Below are positions 16,474-25,642 of a stretch of 64,000 nucleotides of DNA, in pieces. This DNA comes from Deltaproteobacteria bacterium (GTDB taxonomy: Bacteria > Myxococcota_A > Polyangia > GCA-2747355 > JADLHG01): contig JADLHG010000005.1 in assembly GCA_020848905.1 (NCBI GenBank), positions 191,423-255,422 on the forward strand, given 5' to 3'. The notes below the pieces were generated by a model. That model saw nothing but the letters and a program-made list of their open reading frames with translations. It was not told the DNA's origin and ran no database searches. The first letter of the stretch is position 1. Every line of letters starts with the position of its first letter. Position numbers and translations under genes: made by a program.

Positions 16474-16503
16474 GACTTCACCAGAGGCGACTTCACCAGA
16501 GGC
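16474..16503. repeat. Perfect 15-bp tandem duplication at the stop of the TonB receptor gene
   Basis: GACTTCACCAGAGGC occurs twice in a row (16474-16488 and 16489-16503). The gene's TGA (16495-16493) and final Leu-Trp codons lie in one copy, and the other copy is just downstream of the stop. It does not alter the protein, which still ends in an aromatic residue as outer-membrane barrels do. Confidence 0.9.
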
Positions 16504-18568
16504 GGTAATCGGCCTTGAGCCAGAAGGTCCGGCCGTTCTGCTCGAGCATGGACTGCACGTGCTCGGCGCCGCCGAGGTGAAAATACCGCGCGTCGAGCAG
16601 GTTCCTCACGCAGGCCGTGATCACGAGTCCCTTCGGCAGCTCGCGCGAGAGGAGCGTGAGGTCGACGAGCGAGTGGCCGAGGACCACCGTCTGCTCCTTG
16701 CCGGTCCGGCGCGAGACGTACCGCGCGGCGAGCGACACGAAGAGGTTGTCGCGATAGAGGGGCACCGACAGGTTCAGCTGCGCGAGGTGCGCGGGCGAGT
16801 TCTCGAGCGGCCTCTCGGTGGCCACGTCGTGGGTCCGCTGCGCGGCGTAGCTGACACGCAGGTGCACCCCGCGGATCCGCCCCTCGAGCTCCGCCTCGAG
16901 ACCGTAGGCGTGCACCGTGTCCAGATTGGTGAAGCGCACGTTTCGAAGGGCGTCGAGCGTGGCGAGCCGGATCAGCTCGTGCGCGCGGTAGTAGTAGCCC
17001 CCGAGCTGCCCGCGCAGGTAGCGCCCGAGGTGCTGCTCCAGCACCGCCTCGTAGGTCTGGATGCGCTCCGGCCCGAGGTCCGGGTTCCCAAGCTGGGCGT
17101 CTCCCTGGGCCGGGTCGCCGGCCGCGTAGAAGCGTTCGTAGGCGCTCGGCGCGCGAAAGGCGGAGCCCACCAGCAGCTTGAGATGCGCCCGCGACCAGGG
17201 GCTCACGATCACCGCGCCGCGCGGGCTCAGGCTGCCGCCGATCGGTCCGACGTAATGATCGTAGCGCACGCCTCCCGTTACGCTCACCCGCCGGTGCGGC
17301 GTCAGGTCTGCCTGCGCGAAGGCCCCGAAGAGGGTGGTGGAGTCCCTCCGCTCGAGCTGCACGACCCGCGGCTCGGCGTCGTAGTTGTCCTGGTTCTGGC
17401 GGAACTCGTGGCGCAGCTCGCCCCCCCCGCTCAGCTTGAGCCAGCGCGTGACGGGGTGGCTGACGAGGACGTCGGTCCCCCACCAGCTCCCCGACCCGGT
17501 GTCGCGGTTGATCGCCCGTAGCGGCGGGTCGGTCTCGGAGGCGCGGCGGTCGTAGGGGTAGTCCCCATCGTAAAACGAATGATTGAACGAGGCCCGCGCG
17601 TCGAGCTCGAACCCGTTTCGGAACCGCTTCTGGTAGCGCAGCGCCGCGTACCCCTGGGCGTCGATGGTGGCGAGGCTCGGGTCGCCGAAGATCGTGCCGA
17701 ACGAAGCGGTGGGTACCCGCTTCCTGCGCCAGCCGAAGGCCCCGGTCGCCGAGAGCCCCGCCACGCGCGTCGAGGCGAAGAGCTGCGCCCAGTCCTCCGC
17801 GTCCTGCTTCTCGACCATCCCGTTCCGGGTGCTGGGGTCGTCGAACTCGCGGTAGTAGAGCCACCGCTGGCCGTCTCGGTGCCCGTAGGTGGCGGAGACG
17901 AGGAGGTCGACCGGACCCACCCGCCGGCCGAAGCGCGCCGCGGCGCGGTACGTCCCGAGGCTACCGAGCCCCACCGACGCGCTCGCGCCGACCGACGCGG
18001 CGGGTTTCGTGAGCACATTGATCACGCCGAAGAACGCGTTGCTCCCGTAGAGCGAGGAGCTCGGGCCGCGCACGAGCTCGACGCGCTCGATGAGGTCCAG
18101 GTCCACGGGGAAGTCGAGGCCGACGGAGGCCGAGTCGTAGACGCTCGTGTTCGCGCGCTGCCCGTCCACGAGGAGCAGGGCGCGCGTGTTGTAGTCGCCG
18201 GTCAGCCCGAAGCCGCGCATGCCGAGGTAGCTGTAGTTGCGATCGTCGGTGACGTAGACGCCTCGCAGGCTGGCCAGGAGCTCGCCCAGCGTCAGGTAGC
18301 CGTAACGCTGGATCTCGTCCGCCATCACCAGGCTGACCGCCGACGGCGCGTCCTGCTGCCGCTGCTCGTAGCGCGACGCGGTGACGACGGGTTGAAGCAG
18401 CTCCTCGAGCGAGACGTCTTCGATGCGCTTCGCAGCGGGGCGGGCCGATGCCACGGTGACTGCGGTCAGAACGAGGGCGCAGCCGAGGAGGCCGGTCGGA
18501 CCTCGCAGCGCGCCGAAAACACCGTCGGCACGTCCCCCGCGTCGAGAGAAAACGAGCGTTCTATTCAA
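16493..18568 (-). CDS. TonB-dependent outer-membrane receptor
   Basis: About 691 residues. After a signal segment (GLLGCALVLTAVTVASARP) comes the plug domain: EDVSLEELLQPVVTASRYEQ, then DEIQRYGYLTLGELLASLRGV, MRGFG, LLLVDGQR and IERVELVRGPSSSLYGSNAFFGVINVLTK. A ~22-strand barrel follows, ending in DYRLW with a terminal Trp. The signature suits siderophore, cobalamin or other ligand uptake; specificity cannot be read. Start choice is uncertain: the frame is open to ATG 18640, but TTG 18568 gives a compact signal peptide and leaves about 100 bp for divergent promoters. It is divergent from a YfiR-like protein plus histidine kinase, a grouping often seen with such receptors. Confidence 0.9.
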   Translation of the reverse strand: MNRTLVFSRRGGRADGVFGALRGPTGLLGCALVLTAVTVASARPAAKRIEDVSLEELLQPVVTASRYEQRQQDAPSAVSLVMADEIQRYGYLTLGELLASLRGVYVTDDRNYSYLGMRGFGLTGDYNTRALLLVDGQRANTSVYDSASVGLDFPVDLDLIERVELVRGPSSSLYGSNAFFGVINVLTKPAASVGASASVGLGSLGTYRAAARFGRRVGPVDLLVSATYGHRDGQRWLYYREFDDPSTRNGMVEKQDAEDWAQLFASTRVAGLSATGAFGWRRKRVPTASFGTIFGDPSLATIDAQGYAALRYQKRFRNGFELDARASFNHSFYDGDYPYDRRASETDPPLRAINRDTGSGSWWGTDVLVSHPVTRWLKLSGGGELRHEFRQNQDNYDAEPRVVQLERRDSTTLFGAFAQADLTPHRRVSVTGGVRYDHYVGPIGGSLSPRGAVIVSPWSRAHLKLLVGSAFRAPSAYERFYAAGDPAQGDAQLGNPDLGPERIQTYEAVLEQHLGRYLRGQLGGYYYRAHELIRLATLDALRNVRFTNLDTVHAYGLEAELEGRIRGVHLRVSYAAQRTHDVATERPLENSPAHLAQLNLSVPLYRDNLFVSLAARYVSRRTGKEQTVVLGHSLVDLTLLSRELPKGLVITACVRNLLDARYFHLGGAEHVQSMLEQNGRTFWLKADYRLW

Positions 18569-18666
18569 CGTCCCGACCCGCCGTGTGCGGCGGCCCCGAA
18601 GATGACAGTGCCGGGGCCGCGAAGTATCCTGATCATGCATCGTTCGTCGCGCGAGAGGAAGAAATC

Positions 18667-19245
18667 CTGCTGCGTCGCTTCACCGGACTCGTCTGCCTGG
18701 CCGCGTGCCTCCGCTGCACCGCCGCGCACGCCGAGCCGATGCTCCCCGCGGATCGGCAAGCCCTGCTGCTCCTGAAGGTGCTGTCGTACGACTACCGGCT
18801 CCCGCAGCGCGCCAAGAAGACGGTCCAGATCCTCGTCCTCTATCGGCCGGAAGAGCGCGCCTCCCGTCAGGCGGGCGACAGCCTCCTCCGCGCCCTGCAG
18901 GCCCTCTCGGGCTACACGGTGCACCGCCTTCCCGTGCGGGCGACGCTCGTGGCCTATCGCGGGACTGCCGCGCTCGACGCGCAGCTCGCCCCGCTGCAGG
19001 CCAGCGTCATCTACCTGGCCCCCGGGCTCGACGCCGCGCTGCCGGACATCCTCGCCCTCACGCGCAAGCGCTCGCTGGTCCCCGTCACCGGCCTTCGGAG
19101 CTACGTGGTCTCGGGGGTCCCCGTTGGTGCCATCCTGGCCGGGTCCCTGCCCCGGATCGCGATCAACCAGCGCGCCGCGCAGCTCCACGGCATGCAGCTC
19201 TCGTCGCAGCTCTTCAAGGTCGCAGAGCTCGTGCATGGACCGTAG
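18667..19245 (+). CDS. YfiR-like (DUF4154) periplasmic protein
   Basis: About 192 residues. The signal peptide LLRRFTGLVCLAACLRCTAAHAEP leads into a domain typical of YfiR/DUF4154: LKVLSYDYRLPQRAKKTVQILVLYRPE ... LSGYTVHRLPV ... ASVIYLAPGLDAALPDILALTRKRSLVPVTGLRSYVVSGVPVGAIL ... RIAINQRAAQLHGMQLSSQLFKVAELV. In Pseudomonas YfiR is a periplasmic repressor of the diguanylate cyclase YfiN; here the next gene is a histidine kinase, so it is probably that kinase's periplasmic sensor partner. No ATG/GTG/TTG sits well: the best reading is CTG at 18667 or 18670, 5-8 nt after GAGGAAG. First gene of a five-gene operon; the kinase start overlaps its end by 11 bp. Confidence 0.75.
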   Translation: MLRRFTGLVCLAACLRCTAAHAEPMLPADRQALLLLKVLSYDYRLPQRAKKTVQILVLYRPEERASRQAGDSLLRALQALSGYTVHRLPVRATLVAYRGTAALDAQLAPLQASVIYLAPGLDAALPDILALTRKRSLVPVTGLRSYVVSGVPVGAILAGSLPRIAINQRAAQLHGMQLSSQLFKVAELVHGP

Positions 19246-21112
19246 CCCGGCATCGAGACGCGCGGGGCCGTCGCTCCGTGCGCGGCTCTATACGGCCTTC
19301 GCGAGCGTGGTGCTGCTGGTCGTCGCCTTCGTCGCCACGTACTACCCCGCTCGCCTGGCGCGCGAATTCGATCAGCGCCTCGAGGCCGAGACGAGCGCCG
19401 CGGCGACGCTCCTCTCGCACCACCTCTCGCCGGCGGTGGAGTTCGAGGACCCGAAGGCCGCGCGCCAGGGCCTTCAAGGGGTGGGGCACCTGCGAGACGT
19501 GACCTACGTCGCCGTAGTGGCCGGCCGCGGGGAGCTCCTCGCGGAGCGCGGGGAACGAGCCGTCGCGCTCCGACCGGGCCCTCCCCAGCCACGCGCCTGG
19601 CGCGAACGCGACCGACTCGTCGTGGAGCAACCCCTCCGCGGCGTCGAGGGGCGCGTGATCGGGTTGCTCCACCTCGAGAGCTCGCTCGCGCGGCTGCGCG
19701 AAAAGCGCCGGGAGGACCTGCGCGCCACGGTCGCGGTGGGCATCGGCATTCTCGCGCTCGGTGTGCTCGCGGCGTACGTGCTGCAGCGCCTCCTCGTGCG
19801 GCCAGTGCTGGACGTCACTGCGGGCGTCGAGCGCATCACCCGGGGAGAGCGGGACGCGCCCGACGTTCCCGTGACCTCCAACGACGAGGTGGGGCGGCTG
19901 GCGCGGGCCTTCAACGCCATGCGCCACGAGCTACGACGCACCACCGTCTCGCGCGACTTCCTCGACCATACGGTAGACGCCCTGGCCGACCCGTTGCTCG
20001 TGGTGACTCCCGCCGGCCGCGTCGAATCCATGAACCGCGCGCTCTTCGACCTGCTCGGCAGCCCCGAGGTGCCCATCGTCGGCCAGCCGCTCGAAGGCAC
20101 CCCCCTCGCCCCGCTCGGGACGGCATGGCGGCGCGTCCTCGAGGCGCATCGCGTGCAGGACGTCGAGGTGGCGCTCCGCGACGGCCACGGGGAAACGATC
20201 CCGATGGTGGTCAACGGCTCCCGGGTGCTCAACGCACAGGGAGAGGTGGAAGCGGTCCTGCTCCTCGGGCGAGACGTGCGCGAGACGCGACGTCTCCTCG
20301 CCGCCGCGGCCCGCGCAGAGGTCGAGGCCCGCCGCGCCGAGGAGCTGGACCGGGCCTACCGTCAGCTCGACGAGGCGCACCGCGAGCTCCAGAGCACGCA
20401 GGCCCAGCTCGTGCAACAGGGACGCCTCGCGGCCGTGGGCGAGCTCGCCGCCGGCGTGGCTCACGAGCTGAACAACCCGCTCACCGCGGTGCTGACCTAC
20501 GCCGTGCTCCTCGGACGCAAACTGGAGACGCTCCCCCCCGAGCTCTCGGCCAAGGTCCCGGAGTTCCACCGGCAGCTCTCGCTCATCCAGACCGGCGCGA
20601 AGCGGTGCAAGACCATCTCGGACAACCTGCTCAACTTCGCCCGCAGCGCCCCCGCGGAGCTCGGTCCGGTGAAGCTCCAGCCCGTGGTCGACGCGACCTT
20701 CGACCTCATCGGTACGCTGCTCGAGCGCCGGCGCACCGAGGTCGTGAGCCAGGTACCGGCGGAGCTCTCGGTCTGGGGAGCCGAGGGGGAGCTACAGCAG
20801 GTCTTCACGAACCTGGCCATGAACGCCTGCCAGGCCATGTCCGACGGTGGCACGCTGACCGTCGTCGCCGAGCGCGCCGGTGAAGACCGGGTGCGGATCT
20901 CCTTTCGCGATACGGGCCAGGGGATCCCCCCGGACGTGCTCCAGCGGGTCTTCGACCCCTTCTTCACCACCAAGCCGATCGGCGAGGGAACGGGCTTGGG
21001 CCTTTCCATCGTTCATGGCATCGTGAAGCGCCACCGCGGCGAGATCAGGTTGCGTTCGGAGGTCGGCGTCGGCACCACGGTGGAGATCCTCCTGCCCACC
21101 GGCAGGGAGTAG
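19235..21112 (+). CDS. Membrane sensor histidine kinase (HAMP-PAS-HisKA-HATPase)
   Basis: 625 residues. TM1 (LYTAFASVVLLVVAFVATYY, about 18-37), a periplasmic domain of ~130 residues, TM2 (VAVGIGILALGVLAAYVL, about 168-185), HAMP to ~240, PAS (FLDHTVDALADPLLVVTPAGRVESMN, from ~245), a coiled-coil segment (about 345-395), HisKA GELAAGVAHELNNPLTAV (phospho-acceptor His410), then HATPase_c with NLAMNACQAM (N box), DTGQGIP (G1) and GTGLGLSIV (G2). It has no receiver; the next gene, 7 bp on, has three receiver-like modules. The start overlaps the YfiR-like gene, supporting a sensory pair. The upstream divergent TonB receptor suggests a signal tied to nutrient or metal uptake, which is inference. 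Confidence 0.93.
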   Translation: MDRSPASRRAGPSLRARLYTAFASVVLLVVAFVATYYPARLAREFDQRLEAETSAAATLLSHHLSPAVEFEDPKAARQGLQGVGHLRDVTYVAVVAGRGELLAERGERAVALRPGPPQPRAWRERDRLVVEQPLRGVEGRVIGLLHLESSLARLREKRREDLRATVAVGIGILALGVLAAYVLQRLLVRPVLDVTAGVERITRGERDAPDVPVTSNDEVGRLARAFNAMRHELRRTTVSRDFLDHTVDALADPLLVVTPAGRVESMNRALFDLLGSPEVPIVGQPLEGTPLAPLGTAWRRVLEAHRVQDVEVALRDGHGETIPMVVNGSRVLNAQGEVEAVLLLGRDVRETRRLLAAAARAEVEARRAEELDRAYRQLDEAHRELQSTQAQLVQQGRLAAVGELAAGVAHELNNPLTAVLTYAVLLGRKLETLPPELSAKVPEFHRQLSLIQTGAKRCKTISDNLLNFARSAPAELGPVKLQPVVDATFDLIGTLLERRRTEVVSQVPAELSVWGAEGELQQVFTNLAMNACQAMSDGGTLTVVAERAGEDRVRISFRDTGQGIPPDVLQRVFDPFFTTKPIGEGTGLGLSIVHGIVKRHRGEIRLRSEVGVGTTVEILLPTGRE

Positions 21113-21119
21113 CGCAACG

Positions 21120-23417
21120 ATGCCTCTAGCTTCGCGACTCGCGATCTTGCTCGTCGGCACCGACGAGGCCCTTGCGTCCCTCGCGGCCCGGACCTTCGCG
21201 CCGCTCGGGCTGGACGTGGAGCGTGCCGACGAGGGGGCGGGCGCGCTCCAGCGGTTGCGGAGCCAACCCTTCGGGCTCCTCATCGTCGGGGAGCTCGTCG
21301 CGGGCCCGGTGCTGCAGGACCTCGTGCGCGCCGCCCGCATGTCCCACCCGGGAACCCTGGTCGCCGTGGCCGGCGAGCGCCCCTCGGCCCCCGGAGAGCT
21401 CTCGCCCGCGCTCTGGGCCGATGCCTGCTTTCCCTCCCTCCCTTCGACCGCGGACCTCCTGGCGCTGTGGGAGCGGCGCGGTCAGCGGAGCGCGTTCACC
21501 GAGATCCCCGAACGCCCCCGCATCCTGGTCGTGGACGACGACGCCCTGGTGCTCGAGTCGGTCACCGACGTGCTCGCCGAGGCCTACGAGGTGCGCTCCG
21601 AGCGATCGCCCCGGCAGGCTCTCGAGGCCCTGAAGCAGTTTCCGCACCAGGTGCTCCTCACGGACGTGATGATGGACGAGCTCCGCGGCACCGACCTCGT
21701 GCGCGCCGCGAAGAACATCCACCCGCCGCTCGTGGCGATGGTCATGACCGGCTACGGCAGCAAGGAAGTGGCCGTGGAGGCGCTCCGCGAGGGGGCCGAC
21801 GAGTTTCTCGAGAAGCCCCTCACCCCCGACTCCATCCTGCGCGCCGTCGCGCGAGCCTGGCACGGCGTACGACGCGAGCTCGAGATCAGTCGACTGCTCC
21901 AGGAGCTGCGCCGCGCAAACGAGGCCCTCCGCGAGGCGAACGAGGAGCTCACCGTGCTGGCCTCCTTCGCCGACCTCGACCCGGCCCCGCTGCTACGCGT
22001 GGACCGCGGCGGCCGCATCGTGAGCGGCAACCGCGCCGCGATCGAGATTCTCGACGGCGATAGCCTCGCGGGGCGGTCACTGCACGAGGTCTTCCCCGAG
22101 CTCGGCGAGCTGGACCTCGCGAGCTGCATCGACGAAGGACGACACGTGACGCGCGAGGCGCGCCTCGCCGACCGCGACTACCAGTTCCTTCTGCGCGGCG
22201 TCCCCGAGCTGGGGCTCGCGCACCTCTACAGCAGCGACGTCACGGAGCTGAACCGCACGCGGCAGCAGCTCCACCTCTCGCAGCGCCTCGAGGCGGTGGG
22301 AAAGCTCGCCGGAGGGGTGGCGCACGACTTCAACAACCTCCTCACGGTGATCTCCCTCTCGATCAACAACCTCGCCGAGCGCGTCCGGGATCAGGATGCC
22401 CTCGAGGACGTGGGGCAGATCCAGGACGCCACCGAGCGCGCCATCCGGCTCACCCGCCAGCTCCTCGCCTTCAGCCGCAAAGAGCTGATCCGGCCGCGGG
22501 TGCTACAGGTCAACGAGGTGGTGGCCGAGATGCACCAGCTGCTGCGCCGGACCGTGGGCGAGGACATCGAGATGCGGCTGGTGCTGGGCGGCGCCCGCAC
22601 GTCGGTCTACATGGACCAGGGGCAGCTCGAGCAGGTGCTGCTCAATCTCGTGGTGAACGCGCGCGACGCCATGCCCCACGGCGGCAAGCTGACCATCGAG
22701 ACCTCCGAGGTCACGCTCGACGAGGTCTACAACGCGCAGCACGCGGGTGTGCCGCCCGGGCGCTACGTCCTGCTCGCCGTGAGCGACAGCGGGGTGGGGA
22801 TGCCTCCCGACGTCGTCAGTCGCGCCTTCGAGCCCTTCTTCACCACGAAGGAGCAGGGGAAGGGGACCGGGATGGGGCTCGCCACGGTCTACGGGGTGGT
22901 GAAGCGCGCCGAGGGGGCGGTGTGGCTCTACTCGGAGGTGAGCAAGGGGACCACGGCGAAGGTCTACCTGCCCGTCACGACGCGGCCCGGCTCGTACGAC
23001 TTCCCGTCGCTGCAGCCGCGCCCCCGGGACGGCAAGGGCGAGGTGATCCTGCTCGTCGAGGACGACGAAGGGGTGCGCAGCGTGGCGCGGAGGCTCCTCC
23101 GCGACCACGGCTACACCGTCCTCGACGCGCCGCGCGGAGACGAGGCGCTCGCGGTGGAGGCGCAGTACAGCGGGCCGATCGACCTGCTCCTCACCGACGT
23201 GGTGATGCCGGGACTTTCGGGCAAGGACCTCGCGGATCACCTGACGGCGCGCCGACCGTCCCTCAAGGTGGTCTACATGTCCGGCTACACCGAGACGGCG
23301 GTGACCCACCGCGGGGTTCTCCTCGAGGGGGTCAGCTTCGTCCACAAGCCCTTCACCCGGGACGCGCTCCTCGTCAAGGTGCGCGAGGTCCTCGACGGCG
23401 ACCGGCGTTCGAGCTGA
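21120..23417 (+). CDS. Hybrid response-regulator/histidine kinase (REC-like, REC, PAS, HisKA-HATPase, REC)
   Basis: A 765-residue soluble signalling protein. Residues 1-115 resemble a receiver that has lost its acidic pocket and acceptor (LLIVGELV in place of LLxxDxxM). Residues 133-250 are a full receiver (LVVDDDALV; acceptor Asp182 in LLTDVMMDE; Lys in FLEKPLT). A coiled coil and PAS-like domain (LRVDRGGRIVSGNRAAIEIL) lead to HisKA KLAGGVAHDFNNLLTVI (His402), HATPase_c (NLVVNARDAM, DSGVGMP, GTGMGLATV), and a C-terminal receiver (LVEDDEGV, acceptor Asp693 in LLTDVVMPG, FVHKPF). It likely receives or integrates phosphoryl groups from the kinase 7 bp upstream. No DNA-binding output domain is present in either protein, so the final output is not visible. 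Confidence 0.93.
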   Translation: MPLASRLAILLVGTDEALASLAARTFAPLGLDVERADEGAGALQRLRSQPFGLLIVGELVAGPVLQDLVRAARMSHPGTLVAVAGERPSAPGELSPALWADACFPSLPSTADLLALWERRGQRSAFTEIPERPRILVVDDDALVLESVTDVLAEAYEVRSERSPRQALEALKQFPHQVLLTDVMMDELRGTDLVRAAKNIHPPLVAMVMTGYGSKEVAVEALREGADEFLEKPLTPDSILRAVARAWHGVRRELEISRLLQELRRANEALREANEELTVLASFADLDPAPLLRVDRGGRIVSGNRAAIEILDGDSLAGRSLHEVFPELGELDLASCIDEGRHVTREARLADRDYQFLLRGVPELGLAHLYSSDVTELNRTRQQLHLSQRLEAVGKLAGGVAHDFNNLLTVISLSINNLAERVRDQDALEDVGQIQDATERAIRLTRQLLAFSRKELIRPRVLQVNEVVAEMHQLLRRTVGEDIEMRLVLGGARTSVYMDQGQLEQVLLNLVVNARDAMPHGGKLTIETSEVTLDEVYNAQHAGVPPGRYVLLAVSDSGVGMPPDVVSRAFEPFFTTKEQGKGTGMGLATVYGVVKRAEGAVWLYSEVSKGTTAKVYLPVTTRPGSYDFPSLQPRPRDGKGEVILLVEDDEGVRSVARRLLRDHGYTVLDAPRGDEALAVEAQYSGPIDLLLTDVVMPGLSGKDLADHLTARRPSLKVVYMSGYTETAVTHRGVLLEGVSFVHKPFTRDALLVKVREVLDGDRRSS

Positions 23418-23420
23418 CCC

Positions 23421-24638
23421 GTGGCCAAGGACGTCGTACTCCCCGACGCGCGTTACACCTGTCAGAGCTGCGGTCGCTGCTGTCGCATGTGGACCGTCAC
23501 GGTCGACGCCGCGAAGGTCGAAGCTCTTCGCCGGCACGCCTGGGGGAGCGACCCGTTCTTGCCCAACCGCGGAGCCGGCGACTCCTTCCGCATCCGGATG
23601 GTGGACGGCCGCTGCTTCTTCCTCGCCGAGGACAACCGCTGCCGCATCCACACGGAGCTCGGCTACGAGGCCAAGCCGGAGGGGTGCAAGGCCTTTCCGC
23701 TGCACCTGGCCGAGGTCGGCGGCACGACCTACGCGCGGCTCAGCTTCTACTGCCCGACGGTCACGCGAAACGAGGGAAAGCCCCTGCGCGAGCAGAGCCG
23801 GTGGGTAAACGCCACGCGCAAGGCGGCCGGAGAGCTCGCCCGCAAGGCCCCCGTCACGCTCGACGGCACGCTCGAGCTCTCGACGCAAGAGCTCGCGGCG
23901 ATCGAGCAGGCCCTCCTCGCCTCGCTCGAGCGGAGGGAGGCGCCCGTCGCCGACCGGCTCGCCGCGGGGTCGGCGCTCCTCCGGAGGCTCGCCAACGCAG
24001 CGGGCGCGGCGGGCAAGAGCGGCCTCCGCCCCGCCCTCGCGGAAGCGCAGGCCTTGGAGTTCAGCTCGCTCGCCGCGGAGGGACGCCGCGGCGGTCGCCC
24101 CTCGAGAGCCGGGCCGGTGCTCTCGCTGCTCCTCGGCCAGGATTGCCGACCCACCAAGCTCTCCCGCTTCGCGCGCTTCTTCGGCGTGCGCCTCGCAGGC
24201 CTCGGCCTGACGCCCCTCCGCTCGCACCACGTCGCGGCGCGAGCCCGCTTCGGCGCGCTGCGCAAGGTGGCCTTCGATCCGCCGACCGAGCAGGAGGAGC
24301 TCCTCACGCGCTACCTGACGCACAAGCTGCGCGCCCGGCGCCACCTGGTAGGCGATGCGAGCCTGTTCGGCGGCTTCAACCTGCTCGTCGCGGCCTACGC
24401 GGTGGTCAACGTGCTGGCCCGCCTCCAGGCCGCGCAGGCCGGGCGGGGGCGCTGCGCGGCGGAGGATGTGACCCGGGCCGTCGAGGCTGCAGACCTGCTG
24501 GTCCTCGAGCACTCGACGCTCTATCATAGCGACCTGTTTGCCGCCTTGACCCAATCGGTGCTGGCCAGCCCGACCCTCTGCTCCGACCTGCTCGCGCGGC
24601 TCGGGGGCGGAGCTGGCGAGGGAGGACGCGATGAGTAA
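23421..24638 (+). CDS. YkgJ-family cysteine-cluster protein
   Basis: 405 residues from GTG 23421, 3 bp after the hybrid kinase stop. The N-terminal ~120 residues form a YkgJ (UPF0153) cysteine cluster: CQSCGRCC (Cys14, 17, 20, 21), then CFFLAEDNRCRIH, EGCKAFPLHL and FYCPTV, likely a zinc or iron-sulfur site. The remaining ~280 residues are Ala/Leu/Arg-rich helices with no motif I recognise, longer than the typical small YkgJ proteins. Its stop overlaps the PLP enzyme start by 8 bp. The biochemical role of the family is not established; a redox or metal-handling link to the cysteine-type enzyme next door is inference. Confidence 0.8.
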   Translation: MAKDVVLPDARYTCQSCGRCCRMWTVTVDAAKVEALRRHAWGSDPFLPNRGAGDSFRIRMVDGRCFFLAEDNRCRIHTELGYEAKPEGCKAFPLHLAEVGGTTYARLSFYCPTVTRNEGKPLREQSRWVNATRKAAGELARKAPVTLDGTLELSTQELAAIEQALLASLERREAPVADRLAAGSALLRRLANAAGAAGKSGLRPALAEAQALEFSSLAAEGRRGGRPSRAGPVLSLLLGQDCRPTKLSRFARFFGVRLAGLGLTPLRSHHVAARARFGALRKVAFDPPTEQEELLTRYLTHKLRARRHLVGDASLFGGFNLLVAAYAVVNVLARLQAAQAGRGRCAAEDVTRAVEAADLLVLEHSTLYHSDLFAALTQSVLASPTLCSDLLARLGGGAGEGGRDE

Positions 24639-25626
24639 CCTTGAATACCCCTCCTCCGTGGAGCTGGCTCACCTGCCCACGCCCCTCACGCCCCTCGAGC
24701 GCCTCTCCGCGCGACTGGGCGCGGAGGTCTTGTGCAAGCGGGACGACCTGACCGGCGCTCCGCTCTCGGGCAACAAGGTCCGCAAGCTCGAGTTCCTGAT
24801 GGCCGACGCGCTCGACCGTTCCAGCCCCGGGGTCGTCACCTGCGGCGGCGAGCAGAGCAACCACGCCCGCGCCACCGCCATCGCCGCGGCGCGCCTCGGC
24901 CTGAAGAGCCACCTGCTCCTGCGCACGGCCGACCCGAAAAACCCGCCCGCTCTCGAGGGGAACATCCTCCTCGACCGGCTCGTGGGGGCCTCGATCCGCT
25001 GGATCAGTCGCGAACAGTGGAAGGAGCGCGACGCGCTGATGGCGTCCGACGCGCAGGGCCTCGCCGCGTCGTGGGGCGGGGCGCCGTACGTGATCCCCGA
25101 GGGAGGATCGGACGCGGTCGGCGCGTGGGGCTACGTACGGTGCGTCGCCGAGCTCGCCGAGCAACTGGGCGCGGTGCCCGCCACGATCGTCTACGCCACC
25201 GGGTCGGGGGGCACGGGGGCAGGCCTCATCGCGGGGTGCCGGTTGCTCGACCTGCCGTATCGCCTCGTCGGCGTCTGCGTCTGCGACGGCCGCGCCTACT
25301 TCCAGCGCCGCATCACGGAGATCCTCGCGCAGATGTCCGCCCGCTACGGGGTGGACGTCACCACCGACGCGGAAGGGATCGAGATCTGGGAGAACTACGT
25401 GGGCCGGGGCTACGCGCTGAGCCGCGAGGAGGAGCTGCGCTGCCTGATCGACGCGGCCCGCCTCGAGGGGCTGCTCCTCGATCCGGTCTACACGGGGAAG
25501 GCCTTCTACGGGCTGCTCACCGAGCTGAAGAACGGCCGCGCGCTCGGCGGCCCGGTGGTCTTTCTCCACACGGGCGGCATCTACGGCCTCTTTCCGAAGG
25601 CCGCGGAGCTCGCACCGCTCCTCTGA
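24631..25626 (+). CDS. PLP-dependent D-cysteine desulfhydrase / ACC deaminase family enzyme
   Basis: 331 residues, fold-type II PLP enzyme. The N-terminus has LPTPLTPLERLSARLGAEVLCKRDDLTG, then LSGNKVRKLEFL with the PLP-binding Lys49, and CGGEQSNHARATA, the family Ser/Asn loop next to the active site. TGSGGTGAGLIAG is the phosphate-binding loop, and LLLDPVYTGKAFYGL and FLHTGG close the site. Members either release H2S and pyruvate from D-cysteine or open 1-aminocyclopropane-1-carboxylate; the two cannot be separated safely by eye, and D-cysteine desulfhydrase is the more common in bacteria. Last gene of the operon beginning with the YfiR-like protein; convergent with the lipoprotein gene at 25643. 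Confidence 0.88.
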   Translation: MSNLEYPSSVELAHLPTPLTPLERLSARLGAEVLCKRDDLTGAPLSGNKVRKLEFLMADALDRSSPGVVTCGGEQSNHARATAIAAARLGLKSHLLLRTADPKNPPALEGNILLDRLVGASIRWISREQWKERDALMASDAQGLAASWGGAPYVIPEGGSDAVGAWGYVRCVAELAEQLGAVPATIVYATGSGGTGAGLIAGCRLLDLPYRLVGVCVCDGRAYFQRRITEILAQMSARYGVDVTTDAEGIEIWENYVGRGYALSREEELRCLIDAARLEGLLLDPVYTGKAFYGLLTELKNGRALGGPVVFLHTGGIYGLFPKAAELAPLL

Positions 25627-25642
25627 GCGTCCGCCGCGGACC

